Below are positions 53,825 through 61,810 of a stretch of 64,000 bases of DNA, piece by piece; within the stretch, counting starts at the first letter, position 1; every line of letters starts with the position of its first letter. The stretch is taken from NCBI GenBank assembly GCA_963841855.1, contig CAWJEJ010000001.1, positions 682,001 to 746,000 on the forward strand, written 5' to 3'. The position numbers and the translations under genes are program-made. The notes below the pieces were generated by a model. The model was given only the letters and a program-made list of their open reading frames with translations. It made no database searches and had not been told where the DNA came from. Origin of the DNA: CAXBBB01 sp963841855. GTDB taxonomy: Bacteria > Bacteroidota > Rhodothermia > Rhodothermales > BA12.

Positions 53825-54157
53825 ATGGACCTCACGATCACGCCTCGCGCCCTCGACCAACTGATGAGCGTCGCGACCGCCGAGGGCACCGACTTGGCCG
53901 ATCACCTGCTGCGCGTCGCCGTCGTGCCGGGCGGATGCTCGGGCCTCACGTACCAATTGGGCTGGGACACGACGATTCAGGATGCCGACGAAGTCGCTGA
54001 GGTCAACGGTCTGCGCGTCGTGATGGACCTCAAGAGCCAGCTCTACGTCGAAGGCACCGAACTCGATTTCACCGATGGGTTGGACGGCCAGGGCTTCCAC
54101 TTCGCCAATCCGCAGGCTACGCGGACGTGCGCGTGCGGCGAGTCGTTCAGTTTGTGA
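53825..54157 (+). CDS. sufA: A-type iron-sulfur carrier (SufA/IscA/ErpA family)
   Basis: Small carrier that transfers assembled clusters to target proteins. The 110-residue protein has the three conserved cysteines, one in VVPGGCSGLTYQ near residue 38 and two in the C-terminal TCACGESF. The ATG at 53825 matches the family start (MDLTITPRALDQL). It is divergent from sufB across a 212 bp gap in which I see no further gene. No SufS, SufE or SufU is in the window. Confidence 0.92.
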   Translation: MDLTITPRALDQLMSVATAEGTDLADHLLRVAVVPGGCSGLTYQLGWDTTIQDADEVAEVNGLRVVMDLKSQLYVEGTELDFTDGLDGQGFHFANPQATRTCACGESFSL

Positions 54158-54175
54158 TGCGGCCGGTACTAACAA

Positions 54176-54628
54176 GTGATCACGACACAACACAAGCAAG
54201 AACTGTCTAGCCTACTCTCCTACCCGCTAGGCGCCAAAAACCTCTCGGATGGACTAGCCGGTGCTAAGCAGTTCGACGCGCTCTCCATCGTGCTCAGACC
54301 GAGCGAAGACAACCCGCATCGAATCGAGAGTCCGTTTCTCGTTCTTCTCGTAGGGTACTTCAGACATCAGATAAGGCGCACCTCTTCGAACGACATGATC
54401 GACGAAGGGTGGTACGATCCCAAATGGGAAACCAGCGTTGGCGCAGTGCCTCGAACGCTTCGGCACGCAATCAAGTCTGCCCTAGTGTCAGAAGCGCTAC
54501 CTGCGGTTCGCCGATGGCTTGACAAGTGCTCGCACGTCTCAGAGCAGGAAGGCCACGCCTGGATTCGGATTCGGTACCATGAGGATCAAGAGACTCTATC
54601 TTACGAAACAAGTGTCCAACTTCGGTGA
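54176..54628 (+). CDS. Hypothetical protein
   Basis: A 150-residue protein of unrecognised family starting at GTG 54176, 18 bp after the sufA-like gene. It appears soluble, mixed alpha/beta, with SIVLRPSEDNPHRIESPF and a helical RTLRHAIKSALVSEALPAVRRW. Its base composition is less GC-rich than both neighbours, suggesting it may be a recent arrival. No function is inferred. Confidence 0.6.
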   Translation: MITTQHKQELSSLLSYPLGAKNLSDGLAGAKQFDALSIVLRPSEDNPHRIESPFLVLLVGYFRHQIRRTSSNDMIDEGWYDPKWETSVGAVPRTLRHAIKSALVSEALPAVRRWLDKCSHVSEQEGHAWIRIRYHEDQETLSYETSVQLR

Positions 54629-54656
54629 GCGAAGAGAAGAGCACACGGCGAGTGAT

Positions 54657-56027
54657 TCAGCCTGGAGACGATTCGCTCGGCATGCTCTGAATCAGGCGGA
54701 GCGCTAAAACGGCGAGTAGCGCCACGCCCGAAAGCAGTCCGATCCACAGCAGCCAACTGTGCCACGTTGGCGCGTCGTCGGGACTCAGGCGGTCCGATCC
54801 GCCCAGATCGAAGGGCTCGCTGACAGTTGGAGCCATGTCGGCGGCGTCGGTTTCGGCCAGTGAACGGAGCGTGCCCGCCAAGGTGGGGTCTCGGTCCGGC
54901 GGGTCGGCTGACGTGTTTCCGAACGCGAGCGTGTAAGGTGCTTCGCCGCGTGTCAGGAAGAGCAACCGCGCGGGTGTCCACCCCACCTCGAGCGTCGGCG
55001 GCTGGGCGAGCGGGGTGCTCGGGTCGGCGGTCTGCACGCGCCAGTAGCGATCGGCGGCCGATACGGAGAACGCGGGCGAGCGCAGGTCGGCGTCGTCGCG
55101 GCGGATCAGGTAGGCGCTCGTGCGCACGCGCGGCGTCCACGGGCCGTCGGGCGTCGCAGACGAGGCGAGCAGGGCGACGAGGAGTGTGTTGCGGTCGCTC
55201 AGTTCAATGCGGGCCTGGTCGAGTGGCAGCGCTCCGGTGTCGAAGACGAATGTCTGGGGTTCTGCCCCCGAGACGTCGAGCGGCGACAGGCGCGCGGTGC
55301 GGCGCGTCGGGGCGAACTGCGTCGTCGTAGCAGCGTCGATGCCGATGATCTGCGGCGGCGCGTCGGTCCCCGACCACGTCAGGCGGACGTAGGCGGCGCG
55401 GCGCGGCGGCAACTCGAGCGAGCGGCGGACCAGCGTGTCTCCGGCGAACCGCAGGCGCATCACGCGCTGCGCCTCGCCCCAGGGCAGCCAGTTCGTCAGG
55501 TCGTCACTCGACTCGGCGCGCAGCAGCGTCGAGAAGTCGGCGGTGGCATCGCTCCACGTCAGGTCGAGGCGGACGATGGCGCCGCCGATGCCGGACGCGT
55601 CGAGCACGTAGGCGCGGACAGCATCGTTCGCTGCATCGGTTGCGGGACGCACGCTGACGATACTGCCCGACGGCGCCCTGCGGATCGTCACGTCGAGCGC
55701 GTCCATGTCGACGCTGGGGCGGCCCACCAAAGGAAAAATCGGCAGGCGAACCCGGGCGGTGTCGTCGGATGAGCCGACCACGTCGAGGGCAAAGGGTACC
55801 AGCGTGCCTTTGGCGTCGAACAGGCGCACGTCGGCCAGATCGGCCCGCGTCGCTCCACGGTAGACGGCGTTCGGGACAAGGAGAGATTGGACAGCGGCAT
55901 CGCTCGTCGGCGTCAGCGTCAGGCCGCGCGCGTAGTCGCCGGGCGATTGGGCGTGCGCGGCCGTCACCAGCAGGGCGAGGCTCAGGCAGGCGGCCCAGCA
56001 GGCAGGCAGGAGGCGAGGCGCGGTCAT
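54657..56027 (-). CDS. DUF3999-family exported protein
   Basis: A 456-residue protein with a Sec signal (LLPACWAACLSLALLVTAAHA), a long beta-rich periplasmic part and one C-terminal transmembrane helix near residue 425 (WLLWIGLLSGVALLAVLALRLIQ). The pattern of paired discoidin-like beta domains, with LLVPNAVYRGATRADLADVRLF near the start and YWRVQTADPSTPLAQPP near the end, matches DUF3999. The family commonly accompanies DUF2339, as here, where its ATG overlaps the DUF2339 stop by 4 bp. The function of both families is unknown; they are probably one envelope complex. A longer frame extending through the DUF2339 gene is spurious. Confidence 0.85.
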   Translation of the reverse strand: MTAPRLLPACWAACLSLALLVTAAHAQSPGDYARGLTLTPTSDAAVQSLLVPNAVYRGATRADLADVRLFDAKGTLVPFALDVVGSSDDTARVRLPIFPLVGRPSVDMDALDVTIRRAPSGSIVSVRPATDAANDAVRAYVLDASGIGGAIVRLDLTWSDATADFSTLLRAESSDDLTNWLPWGEAQRVMRLRFAGDTLVRRSLELPPRRAAYVRLTWSGTDAPPQIIGIDAATTTQFAPTRRTARLSPLDVSGAEPQTFVFDTGALPLDQARIELSDRNTLLVALLASSATPDGPWTPRVRTSAYLIRRDDADLRSPAFSVSAADRYWRVQTADPSTPLAQPPTLEVGWTPARLLFLTRGEAPYTLAFGNTSADPPDRDPTLAGTLRSLAETDAADMAPTVSEPFDLGGSDRLSPDDAPTWHSWLLWIGLLSGVALLAVLALRLIQSMPSESSPG

Positions 56028-58861
56028 AGCGTGTCTTCCGGGAGAGGCGGAGGCGTGGGATCGGCCGATTCGCCGGGCGCGGCGGGCACGTCGTGCTTGG
56101 GCGGTGCGGGCGCGAAGTAGCCGACGCCGATCAGGAAGACGCCGACGACCAGGAACGTCCCGATGCGGACGAGAAGCGACAGGTTCGACAGGTCGACGAG
56201 GAAGAGTTTGAGGACGGCCAGTCCCAGCAAGACCGCGGCGGCCTGCCATACCAACCGGTTCGACCTGCGCGCCGCAAACGTCATCGCAACGACGCCGACG
56301 GCCGACCAGAAAATCGTCACGGCCGACTGAAACGTCGACGAGTCCATCAGCGCGTTGAAGTTGTAGGGCACGTCCGCGTAGAAGTGGACGCTCCGGGCCA
56401 GCGTCCCGTTGAGCCAGACGAAGGCCAGGGCGACCGAGAGCCAGCCCACCTGCCGCGCGGCCTGGTCCGAGAGCATCTCGCGCGCACGAGCCATCCGAAG
56501 CGCGATCACTAGGGCGGCCAGGCCCAGGCCCAGCGTCAGGTCGACCGGGTTGGCGATCGGCAGGAACGGCAGGGGCCACGGATAGGCGGACCACGACAGC
56601 ATCAGCATTCCCCACCCGGCCGCGGCGAGCAATAGCCCGCCCACGCCCAAGCCGAGGTAAGCGCGGGCCCAGGGACCGAACGGCCAGAACCCAGACCGAA
56701 TCGCAGCCAGAGTGGCGAGCGCCAGTGCGACAGGGACGAGTCCGGCGGGCAACCATGGCCACACGGTAGAGGAAGGCAGCAGGCGCAGATGCCAGGTGAT
56801 CTCGGCGACGGTGACGAAAGAAAGCAGCCAGAGCGTTCCAGCGTGGAGCAGGCGGCCCCGAGTGTGCTCGCGCAGCGGAGCGTCGAACGCGCGCAGCGAG
56901 GCGACCAGAACAGCCAGCACGGCGACCCAGGCACCCCATCCGCCCTGGGCGAACAGGTGCGTGGTACCGTTCCAAAACGCGCTCAGCAGCAGGAGAACCG
57001 AGGCGGGCAGCAGGAGCAGTGCCACGCGCCGCATGCCCGACCAGTCGAGGCGCCACGCCGCCGCCGCCGTCAGCGCTCCGGTTAGTGCAGCCATGCCGGT
57101 GAGGAGCGCGTCGAAGCGGTCGCCCGACGCCATCCGGTCGATCTGATCCAGGTGCGTCAGTGTCCACCACGCCATGCCGGCGGCGAGGAACAGTGGCTCG
57201 ACGACGCGCTCCAGCGTCGACAGACGGTCGCGATAGTGATGGGCCACCCAGGCGGTGAAGAGGGCGGCGAGAGCGAGAACGAGCCCGGCGAAATAGGTCG
57301 AGTGCGGCTGCATCGACACGCCACCGAAGGCGAACCACGCGACGCCGAGCAGCGAGACGGCGGCCGCTACTTGCAGTCCCAGACCTGCCAGCCGCAGCAA
57401 GACGCGCCGCTGCCGAGCGCCCAGCCAGACCAGCAGCGCGCCCTCGACGGCCCAGCCGACGCCGGTCCACGTGGCGTCGAGCGCGAACGGAATCACGAGC
57501 GTCGCGAAGACCAGCCCTAGCCCGGCATAGGTCTCGACCAGGAGGCGCAATCGCTCGGGTGATCGCCGGTAGATGATCCACGCCGCGGCGACGTACACCA
57601 GTCCCAGACCCAGCGCGCTCCACGCCAGTCCGTAGGCGAAAGGCGCCACCAGCGTCGCCTGCACCGCAAATGCCGCGATGGGCAGGCCGATCACGAGCGT
57701 CGAGTCGAGCAGCAGATCGCGCCGCCGCTCGCCAGGCGTGCTGGATTGGTGGCGCAGGTGGAAGAACGAGACGGCGAAGTAGATCGCAAAGAAGGCGATC
57801 AAGAATGCCTGAGCGCCGGGATAGAGCGCGTCCACGTAGTTCTGCGTCATCCACAGGCCGCCCAGCCCGAACGTCGCCAGGAAGCCCGCCACGTGGACCA
57901 TCCGCCACGGCCGGTACCACGCCAGCACCAGCACGCCCACGTTCAGAACCGCGTAATAGCTGAACAGCATCAGCGCGCTGCCCTCTGGCCCGGCTCCGAA
58001 GATCGGCGCCGCGAATCCGCCCACCAGCGCCAGCAGCGCCAGCGTTTGCGAGCCTTGCAGCAGGGCGAGGACCGCGCACAGACCGGTCGTGAGCACCAGC
58101 AGGCCAAACGCCGCGCCGCTCGGAATCAGGCCGTAGAGTTGGTAGGCGGCGAAAATCGTCAGGTAAAACAGCGCCGACCCGCCACCCTGGAGCGTCAGAC
58201 CGAAGCCCGCGCTGCGACTGCGCATCCGCCAGCCTAGGCCGACGAGCACCAGCCCGGCCGCCGCCGTTGCGGCCAGCCGAAGTTCGATCGGGAAGACGGC
58301 GCGTTCGACGGCCAGGCTCACCAGGAACGCGAACGCCACGAACAGGACGACCACGCCCAGCCGCACAAACGGATTGCCGCCCGTGATCCAGTCGCGCGCC
58401 TTCGCCCATGCACTCTCGATCCAGCGCGACACGTCCGACGGCTCGGATGCACGCGGGGCAGCAGGGCCGACTCTCTCTCGCACCGAGGCACCGCTCGCCG
58501 GTCGGTCCCAGTCGATCGCGTCTGCCGGTTGTGTCTCGGGGCGAGGAGCTGGATCACCTATGGGCTGCACGTCGCGATCGACCGGAAGCGGAGGCGGCGC
58601 GTCGGCCGTTGCGCGAGGCGACTCGAACGCGGTCTGGGCGGCAGGCGGCGATTCGGTGCGTTGCGGCGGAGCTTCCACCCTACTTCGAACCGCAGCTGCC
58701 AGCCGTCCGATCGCTTCTTCCTGGTAGCGCAGCTGCTCCCCCATCTCCTGCTGAGCAGCGAGCAGCCAGCCCACAGCGGCGCCGATCAGAAACGCAGGAA
58801 AACTCCAGAGCGTCAGCGCGGCTAGCGTTCCGAAAATGAGAGAGGCGGCGAGGCGTTTCAC
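56024..58861 (-). CDS. DUF2339 polytopic membrane protein
   Basis: A 945-residue protein starting at GTG 58861. An N-terminal TM helix (LIFGTLAALTLWSFPAFLIGAAVGWLL) leads into a short coiled coil and a ~120-residue proline/alanine/arginine linker. A very large array of about 25 hydrophobic helices follows, beginning near WITGGNPFVRLGVVVLFVAFAFLVSL, the DUF2339 landmark. The C-terminus is proline-rich (PPLPEDTL). The family is widespread in Gram-negatives with no assigned activity. It is co-translated with the DUF3999 gene. Confidence 0.88.
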   Translation of the reverse strand: MKRLAASLIFGTLAALTLWSFPAFLIGAAVGWLLAAQQEMGEQLRYQEEAIGRLAAAVRSRVEAPPQRTESPPAAQTAFESPRATADAPPPLPVDRDVQPIGDPAPRPETQPADAIDWDRPASGASVRERVGPAAPRASEPSDVSRWIESAWAKARDWITGGNPFVRLGVVVLFVAFAFLVSLAVERAVFPIELRLAATAAAGLVLVGLGWRMRSRSAGFGLTLQGGGSALFYLTIFAAYQLYGLIPSGAAFGLLVLTTGLCAVLALLQGSQTLALLALVGGFAAPIFGAGPEGSALMLFSYYAVLNVGVLVLAWYRPWRMVHVAGFLATFGLGGLWMTQNYVDALYPGAQAFLIAFFAIYFAVSFFHLRHQSSTPGERRRDLLLDSTLVIGLPIAAFAVQATLVAPFAYGLAWSALGLGLVYVAAAWIIYRRSPERLRLLVETYAGLGLVFATLVIPFALDATWTGVGWAVEGALLVWLGARQRRVLLRLAGLGLQVAAAVSLLGVAWFAFGGVSMQPHSTYFAGLVLALAALFTAWVAHHYRDRLSTLERVVEPLFLAAGMAWWTLTHLDQIDRMASGDRFDALLTGMAALTGALTAAAAWRLDWSGMRRVALLLLPASVLLLLSAFWNGTTHLFAQGGWGAWVAVLAVLVASLRAFDAPLREHTRGRLLHAGTLWLLSFVTVAEITWHLRLLPSSTVWPWLPAGLVPVALALATLAAIRSGFWPFGPWARAYLGLGVGGLLLAAAGWGMLMLSWSAYPWPLPFLPIANPVDLTLGLGLAALVIALRMARAREMLSDQAARQVGWLSVALAFVWLNGTLARSVHFYADVPYNFNALMDSSTFQSAVTIFWSAVGVVAMTFAARRSNRLVWQAAAVLLGLAVLKLFLVDLSNLSLLVRIGTFLVVGVFLIGVGYFAPAPPKHDVPAAPGESADPTPPPLPEDTL

Positions 58862-58932
58862 AGACGACGGTGAGGAGCGGCGACATGATACCGACACGCG
58901 CCGATTATCTTTTGCCGAACGACCTCTCACCG

Positions 58933-59424
58933 ATGAAATACATCGTCCCGCTCTTGTTCTTCGCGCTGCTCTCGGGATGCGCTGCGGTTCAGCACGTCGA
59001 CCTGTCGTCTCCCGCCGAAGTCGCCGATGCCAACGCCCAGCTCACCGGCGAGCGCACCTTCGTAAACCGCGCAGACGGCTCGACTCTCAACGCGCGCATC
59101 GACCTGCTGCGCGCCGACTCGGTGGTCGTATACGAGTTGGACCGGGGCCGGAGCGTCGTCGTCGCCACGCGCGAACTGCGTTCGATAGAAGCCGCCACGT
59201 TTCGCCGTCCGATCTACGACCGCGCCGGATTCACGCTCGGCGCAGTGGGCGGGCTTGTGCTGATGATCCTGGTCGACGCGTTTACCTCGGACTCCCTCCA
59301 GCCCGAATCGATCGCCTTGGGCGCGGGCGCGGCCGTCGTAGGAGGAACGGTCGGAACTGCGGTCTACTCTCCTCCCTCGGACGACCGCAAGATGGGGCGC
59401 TTCGTGTTCGACGCAGAGCGATAG
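58933..59424 (+). CDS. Uncharacterised lipoprotein
   Basis: A 163-residue protein with an SPII signal ending LLSGC (MKYIVPLLFFALLSGC). A small beta domain (ERTFVNRADGSTLNARIDLLRADSV) resembles short bacterial proteins that carry an SH3-like strand pattern. A glycine-rich hydrophobic segment (GAVGGLVLMILVDAF and ALGAGAAVVGGTVGTAVY) follows and may re-enter the membrane. Divergent from the DUF2339 gene. No family is recognised. Confidence 0.7.
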   Translation: MKYIVPLLFFALLSGCAAVQHVDLSSPAEVADANAQLTGERTFVNRADGSTLNARIDLLRADSVVVYELDRGRSVVVATRELRSIEAATFRRPIYDRAGFTLGAVGGLVLMILVDAFTSDSLQPESIALGAGAAVVGGTVGTAVYSPPSDDRKMGRFVFDAER

Positions 59425-59449
59425 AGCGGCACTTCAGACGCCAACAGTC

Positions 59450-59931
59450 ATGCACGATCCCACTGCCACCGTCGCCGCGATCCAAACGGCGCCCATCACG
59501 CGCGCGCCGATGGAGGCTCAGCAGTCGGCGCGGCTCGTGGCTGGGCGCGGCATCAAAGGCGATCGCTACTTCGCGGGCATCGGCGCGATGTCGCGGTGGC
59601 CGGGCGCCAAGCGCGAGTTGTCGCTGATCGCCCAGGAGGATCTGGACGCTGCCTCACTGCTTGCCAACGCCCAGATCCCGTTCGAGCAGACATGGCGCAA
59701 CATCTTGACGTGCGGCGTCGATCTCAGGTCGGTGTCCGGTTTTGAGTCGGCGATGCACTCGTCGAAGGCGTCGGACCGTGACAGCCGTGCGGCTACCTCG
59801 ACCTCGTCGCTGGGCGCTCGGATCTGCGGACGGCGCTCAAAGGACCGGGCCGACTGCGCGCCCGCATCGTCGAGTCGGGCAACGTGCGCGTCGGCGATTT
59901 CGTCGCCTTGCAAACCGTCATCCAGTCGTAG
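59450..59931 (+). CDS. MOSC-domain protein, two or three frameshifts
   Basis: MOSC domains bind molybdenum cofactor or persulfide sulfur. The ~160-residue reconstruction starts VAAIQTAPITRAPM and has LVAGRGIKGDRYFAG, LSLIAQEDLD and FEQTWRNILTCGVDL, the family's N-terminal blocks. After shifts near 59720-59795 it reads VGDALVEGV, then QPCGYLDLVAGRSDLRTALKG with the conserved PC cysteine, and GNVRVGDFVAL before the TAG at 59929-59931. It resembles small stand-alone YiiM-like MOSC proteins. Confidence 0.8.
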
Positions 59932-59968
59932 GAGCGAGACTCCACTCACCCGCCTCACGCAGGAGCAT

Positions 59969-60433
59969 TTACACGAACCGCAGCAGCGACGCTATGGCTC
60001 CGCCGTGCAGACCTTCGTGGTGCAGGTTGTAGCGCAGCGCATCGTCGAGCGTGCCTAGCGTGACGCCGGTCGAGGTGGGATAGGGCTCGTAGGAGGTGAA
60101 CCGGTCGGCGTCGTCGGCCATGCGCGCGGGCAGGTCGAGCAGCAGGGCTTTCACCTCCGCGATGTCGGGCTGGGCGGTCCAACTGGCGGGCGAGGTGCCC
60201 TTGCGGTTTTCGGCCACCATGCGCTCGTCGACGTAGAGCGGCAGGCCCGAGCGGCCGTAGATCAGTAGCTGCTGCGTGACGACCAGATGCGCCAGATTCC
60301 AGAGCAGGTTGTTGGCGAAGCCGTCGGGAACGGCCAGCAGCTGCTCGTCGGAGAGGTGCGCGACGCGGCTCAGGTTGAACGCGCGGAGCTGGCGCAGCAG
60401 GTCGGCGTGGGCGCGGATGAGATCAGGGTTCAT
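59969..60433 (-). CDS. DinB-family (DUF664-like) four-helix protein
   Basis: A 154-residue protein of the DinB/YfiT four-helix-bundle superfamily, whose members include thiol-dependent metalloenzymes. Potential metal ligands are the histidine in NLLWNLAHLVVTQQLL near residue 49 and two near the C-terminus in HHEGLHGGAI. The PYPTSTGVTLGTLDDALRYNLHHE block is typical of Bacteroidota members. It is convergent with the MOSC gene 37 bp away. Substrate unknown. Confidence 0.88.
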   Translation of the reverse strand: MNPDLIRAHADLLRQLRAFNLSRVAHLSDEQLLAVPDGFANNLLWNLAHLVVTQQLLIYGRSGLPLYVDERMVAENRKGTSPASWTAQPDIAEVKALLLDLPARMADDADRFTSYEPYPTSTGVTLGTLDDALRYNLHHEGLHGGAIASLLRFV

Positions 60434-60492
60434 ATAAGTGGTCCAGAATGGTTTCCCCTTCTACTCTACCTGGCCGCGGACCGTTCGCCCAG

Positions 60493-60951
60493 CTACCGGC
60501 TACGCGTCGGACGACGAAACCGGAGGACGATTTGGTCGAACGCGTCATAGACCATCAGTTCGTCGCCCCGGCGCGCGATGCGTTCGGCTCCTTGCCAGCG
60601 GCGGAAGTACTCGGCCTCCAACTCCATCAGCGGAGCAGGCCCGGCCATCCGCGTCATCGCGACGCGCGGCACCTCGGCGACGCGGCCCCTGTCGTCGAGG
60701 CGGAGCGAACCCGTATAGCGGTTGATGAACGACTGCCCCTCGACGTTGCGCGCCACTCCGGGTCCCAGCGTCAGCGTGACGGGATTGGCTGCAGGAAGCG
60801 CCGGAAGTTGGCGATCGGAATCAAGCTCGGCGAGCTCCCACGTCCCGTAGATCGATGTGGCCGAATCGTTGGCTCGGTCGGAGAGATAGGTCGTCTTTAC
60901 GCAGGCCGGGAGCAGCAAGACGAACGGGAGGAGCAGCAGAAGGCGAGGCAT
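60493..60951 (-). CDS. Uncharacterised lipoprotein (META/HslJ-like beta domain)
   Basis: A 152-residue protein with an SPII signal ending LLLPAC. The mature part is beta-rich: IYGTWELAELDSDRQLP near residue 38 and FINRYTGSLRLDD near 78, followed by alternating strands. YGTWEL and SFINRYTGSLRL recall META/HslJ-type domains seen in lipoproteins, but the match is weak. The ATG at 60951 is chosen because it places the signal at the terminus. Confidence 0.7.
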   Translation of the reverse strand: MPRLLLLLPFVLLLPACVKTTYLSDRANDSATSIYGTWELAELDSDRQLPALPAANPVTLTLGPGVARNVEGQSFINRYTGSLRLDDRGRVAEVPRVAMTRMAGPAPLMELEAEYFRRWQGAERIARRGDELMVYDAFDQIVLRFRRPTRSR

Positions 60952-61060
60952 GGCGGACCGGTAGGATATCGGCCCATGACAACGCGGTTCGTGCAGACTT
61001 TCGCCCACCACGTGCAGCGTGCGGCGTGAGGATCCGGCAACCACTGCGCATGCCTTCTCG

Positions 61061-61636
61061 CTACTCGGCTTGGCCTTGGCGCCAGGCGCACGGCGAGAGC
61101 ACGTATTCGATCGTGCGCTCGCTCGTGTGCAGCACGTCGCCACCGGGCCCCACGTACTGCTGCTCGAAGTCGAGCGAGAACCCTTTGAGCGCGCCGCTCG
61201 CACTCGACGAAGCCGTCATCCCGACGCGGTGCTCGTCGACTGCTGTGCCGCCGAACCAGCCCGACTCGACGAACGACGCGCTGACGCTGCTTTCGGTCAC
61301 CGAGCGGCTCGCGAACTCCACCCTGCCGCGCGTCGTCACCGCTTTGGTCCCCACGCGCGGCGTGATGCTGATCGGGAGGAAGACGGACGCCCCGACTCGC
61401 TGAATCGTGCCGGGCAGATCCTGAACGCATACTTCGTCGGTCTTGCGCGTCTGCCCGCCGGACGATTCGTGGCTGATCACCGATTGCCCGTTGATCGTCA
61501 GGTTGCCGTGCGCCCAGGCCAGCTGCCAGGGCGCGTCTTCGATTTCGACCGGCTCGTCCAAAGCCGAGTCGCACGCGGTCAGGCAGAGGCAGAACAGGAG
61601 AGTCCAAACGGCGAGCAGGAAGAGGCGGGCTGACAT
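61061..61636 (-). CDS. Uncharacterised lipoprotein
   Basis: A 191-residue protein with an SPII signal ending CLCLTAC. The mature part is predicted beta-rich (WQLAWAHGNLTINGQSVI and GTIQRVGASVFLPISITPR). Two cysteines, in DEVCVQDL and near the C-terminus in LSPCAW, could pair. No family is recognised. It is followed at 109 bp by another small lipoprotein gene on the same strand, so both may be co-transcribed. Confidence 0.7.
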   Translation of the reverse strand: MSARLFLLAVWTLLFCLCLTACDSALDEPVEIEDAPWQLAWAHGNLTINGQSVISHESSGGQTRKTDEVCVQDLPGTIQRVGASVFLPISITPRVGTKAVTTRGRVEFASRSVTESSVSASFVESGWFGGTAVDEHRVGMTASSSASGALKGFSLDFEQQYVGPGGDVLHTSERTIEYVLSPCAWRQGQAE

Positions 61637-61740
61637 GAGGCGAGGGGCTGAGTGCGCGGTCCTCCAAACTGAGCCTGGCAGCGCCTGCCTGTCAACTACG
61701 CGTATTCGTAGTCTTTGCGCGGCAGCCCATCGCCGAGCGC

Positions 61741-61792
61741 CGATGCAAGACGGCCCAGCCTCTCGCCTGAGAAGCCGGGCCGTCTTGCATCG
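61741..61792 (-). terminator. Large hairpin downstream of the TonB-dependent receptor gene
   Basis: Perfect 16 bp arms, CGATGCAAGACGGCCC (61741-61756) and GGGCCGTCTTGCATCG (61777-61792), with a 20 nt loop. It lies 18 bp beyond the receptor stop on the minus strand. No clear T-run follows, so it may be a terminator or an mRNA-stabilising hairpin. The rest of the 61637-61810 gap shows no gene. Confidence 0.6.
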
Positions 61793-61810
61793 GCGCGAAG
61801 ATCGCCGGGA

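Noticed and set aside
54657..58409. A single 1250-codon minus-strand gene
   Set aside because: Only its last 456 codons (DUF3999) are real; upstream it is a frame shadow of the DUF2339 gene, and the true ATG overlaps that gene's stop by 4 bp.
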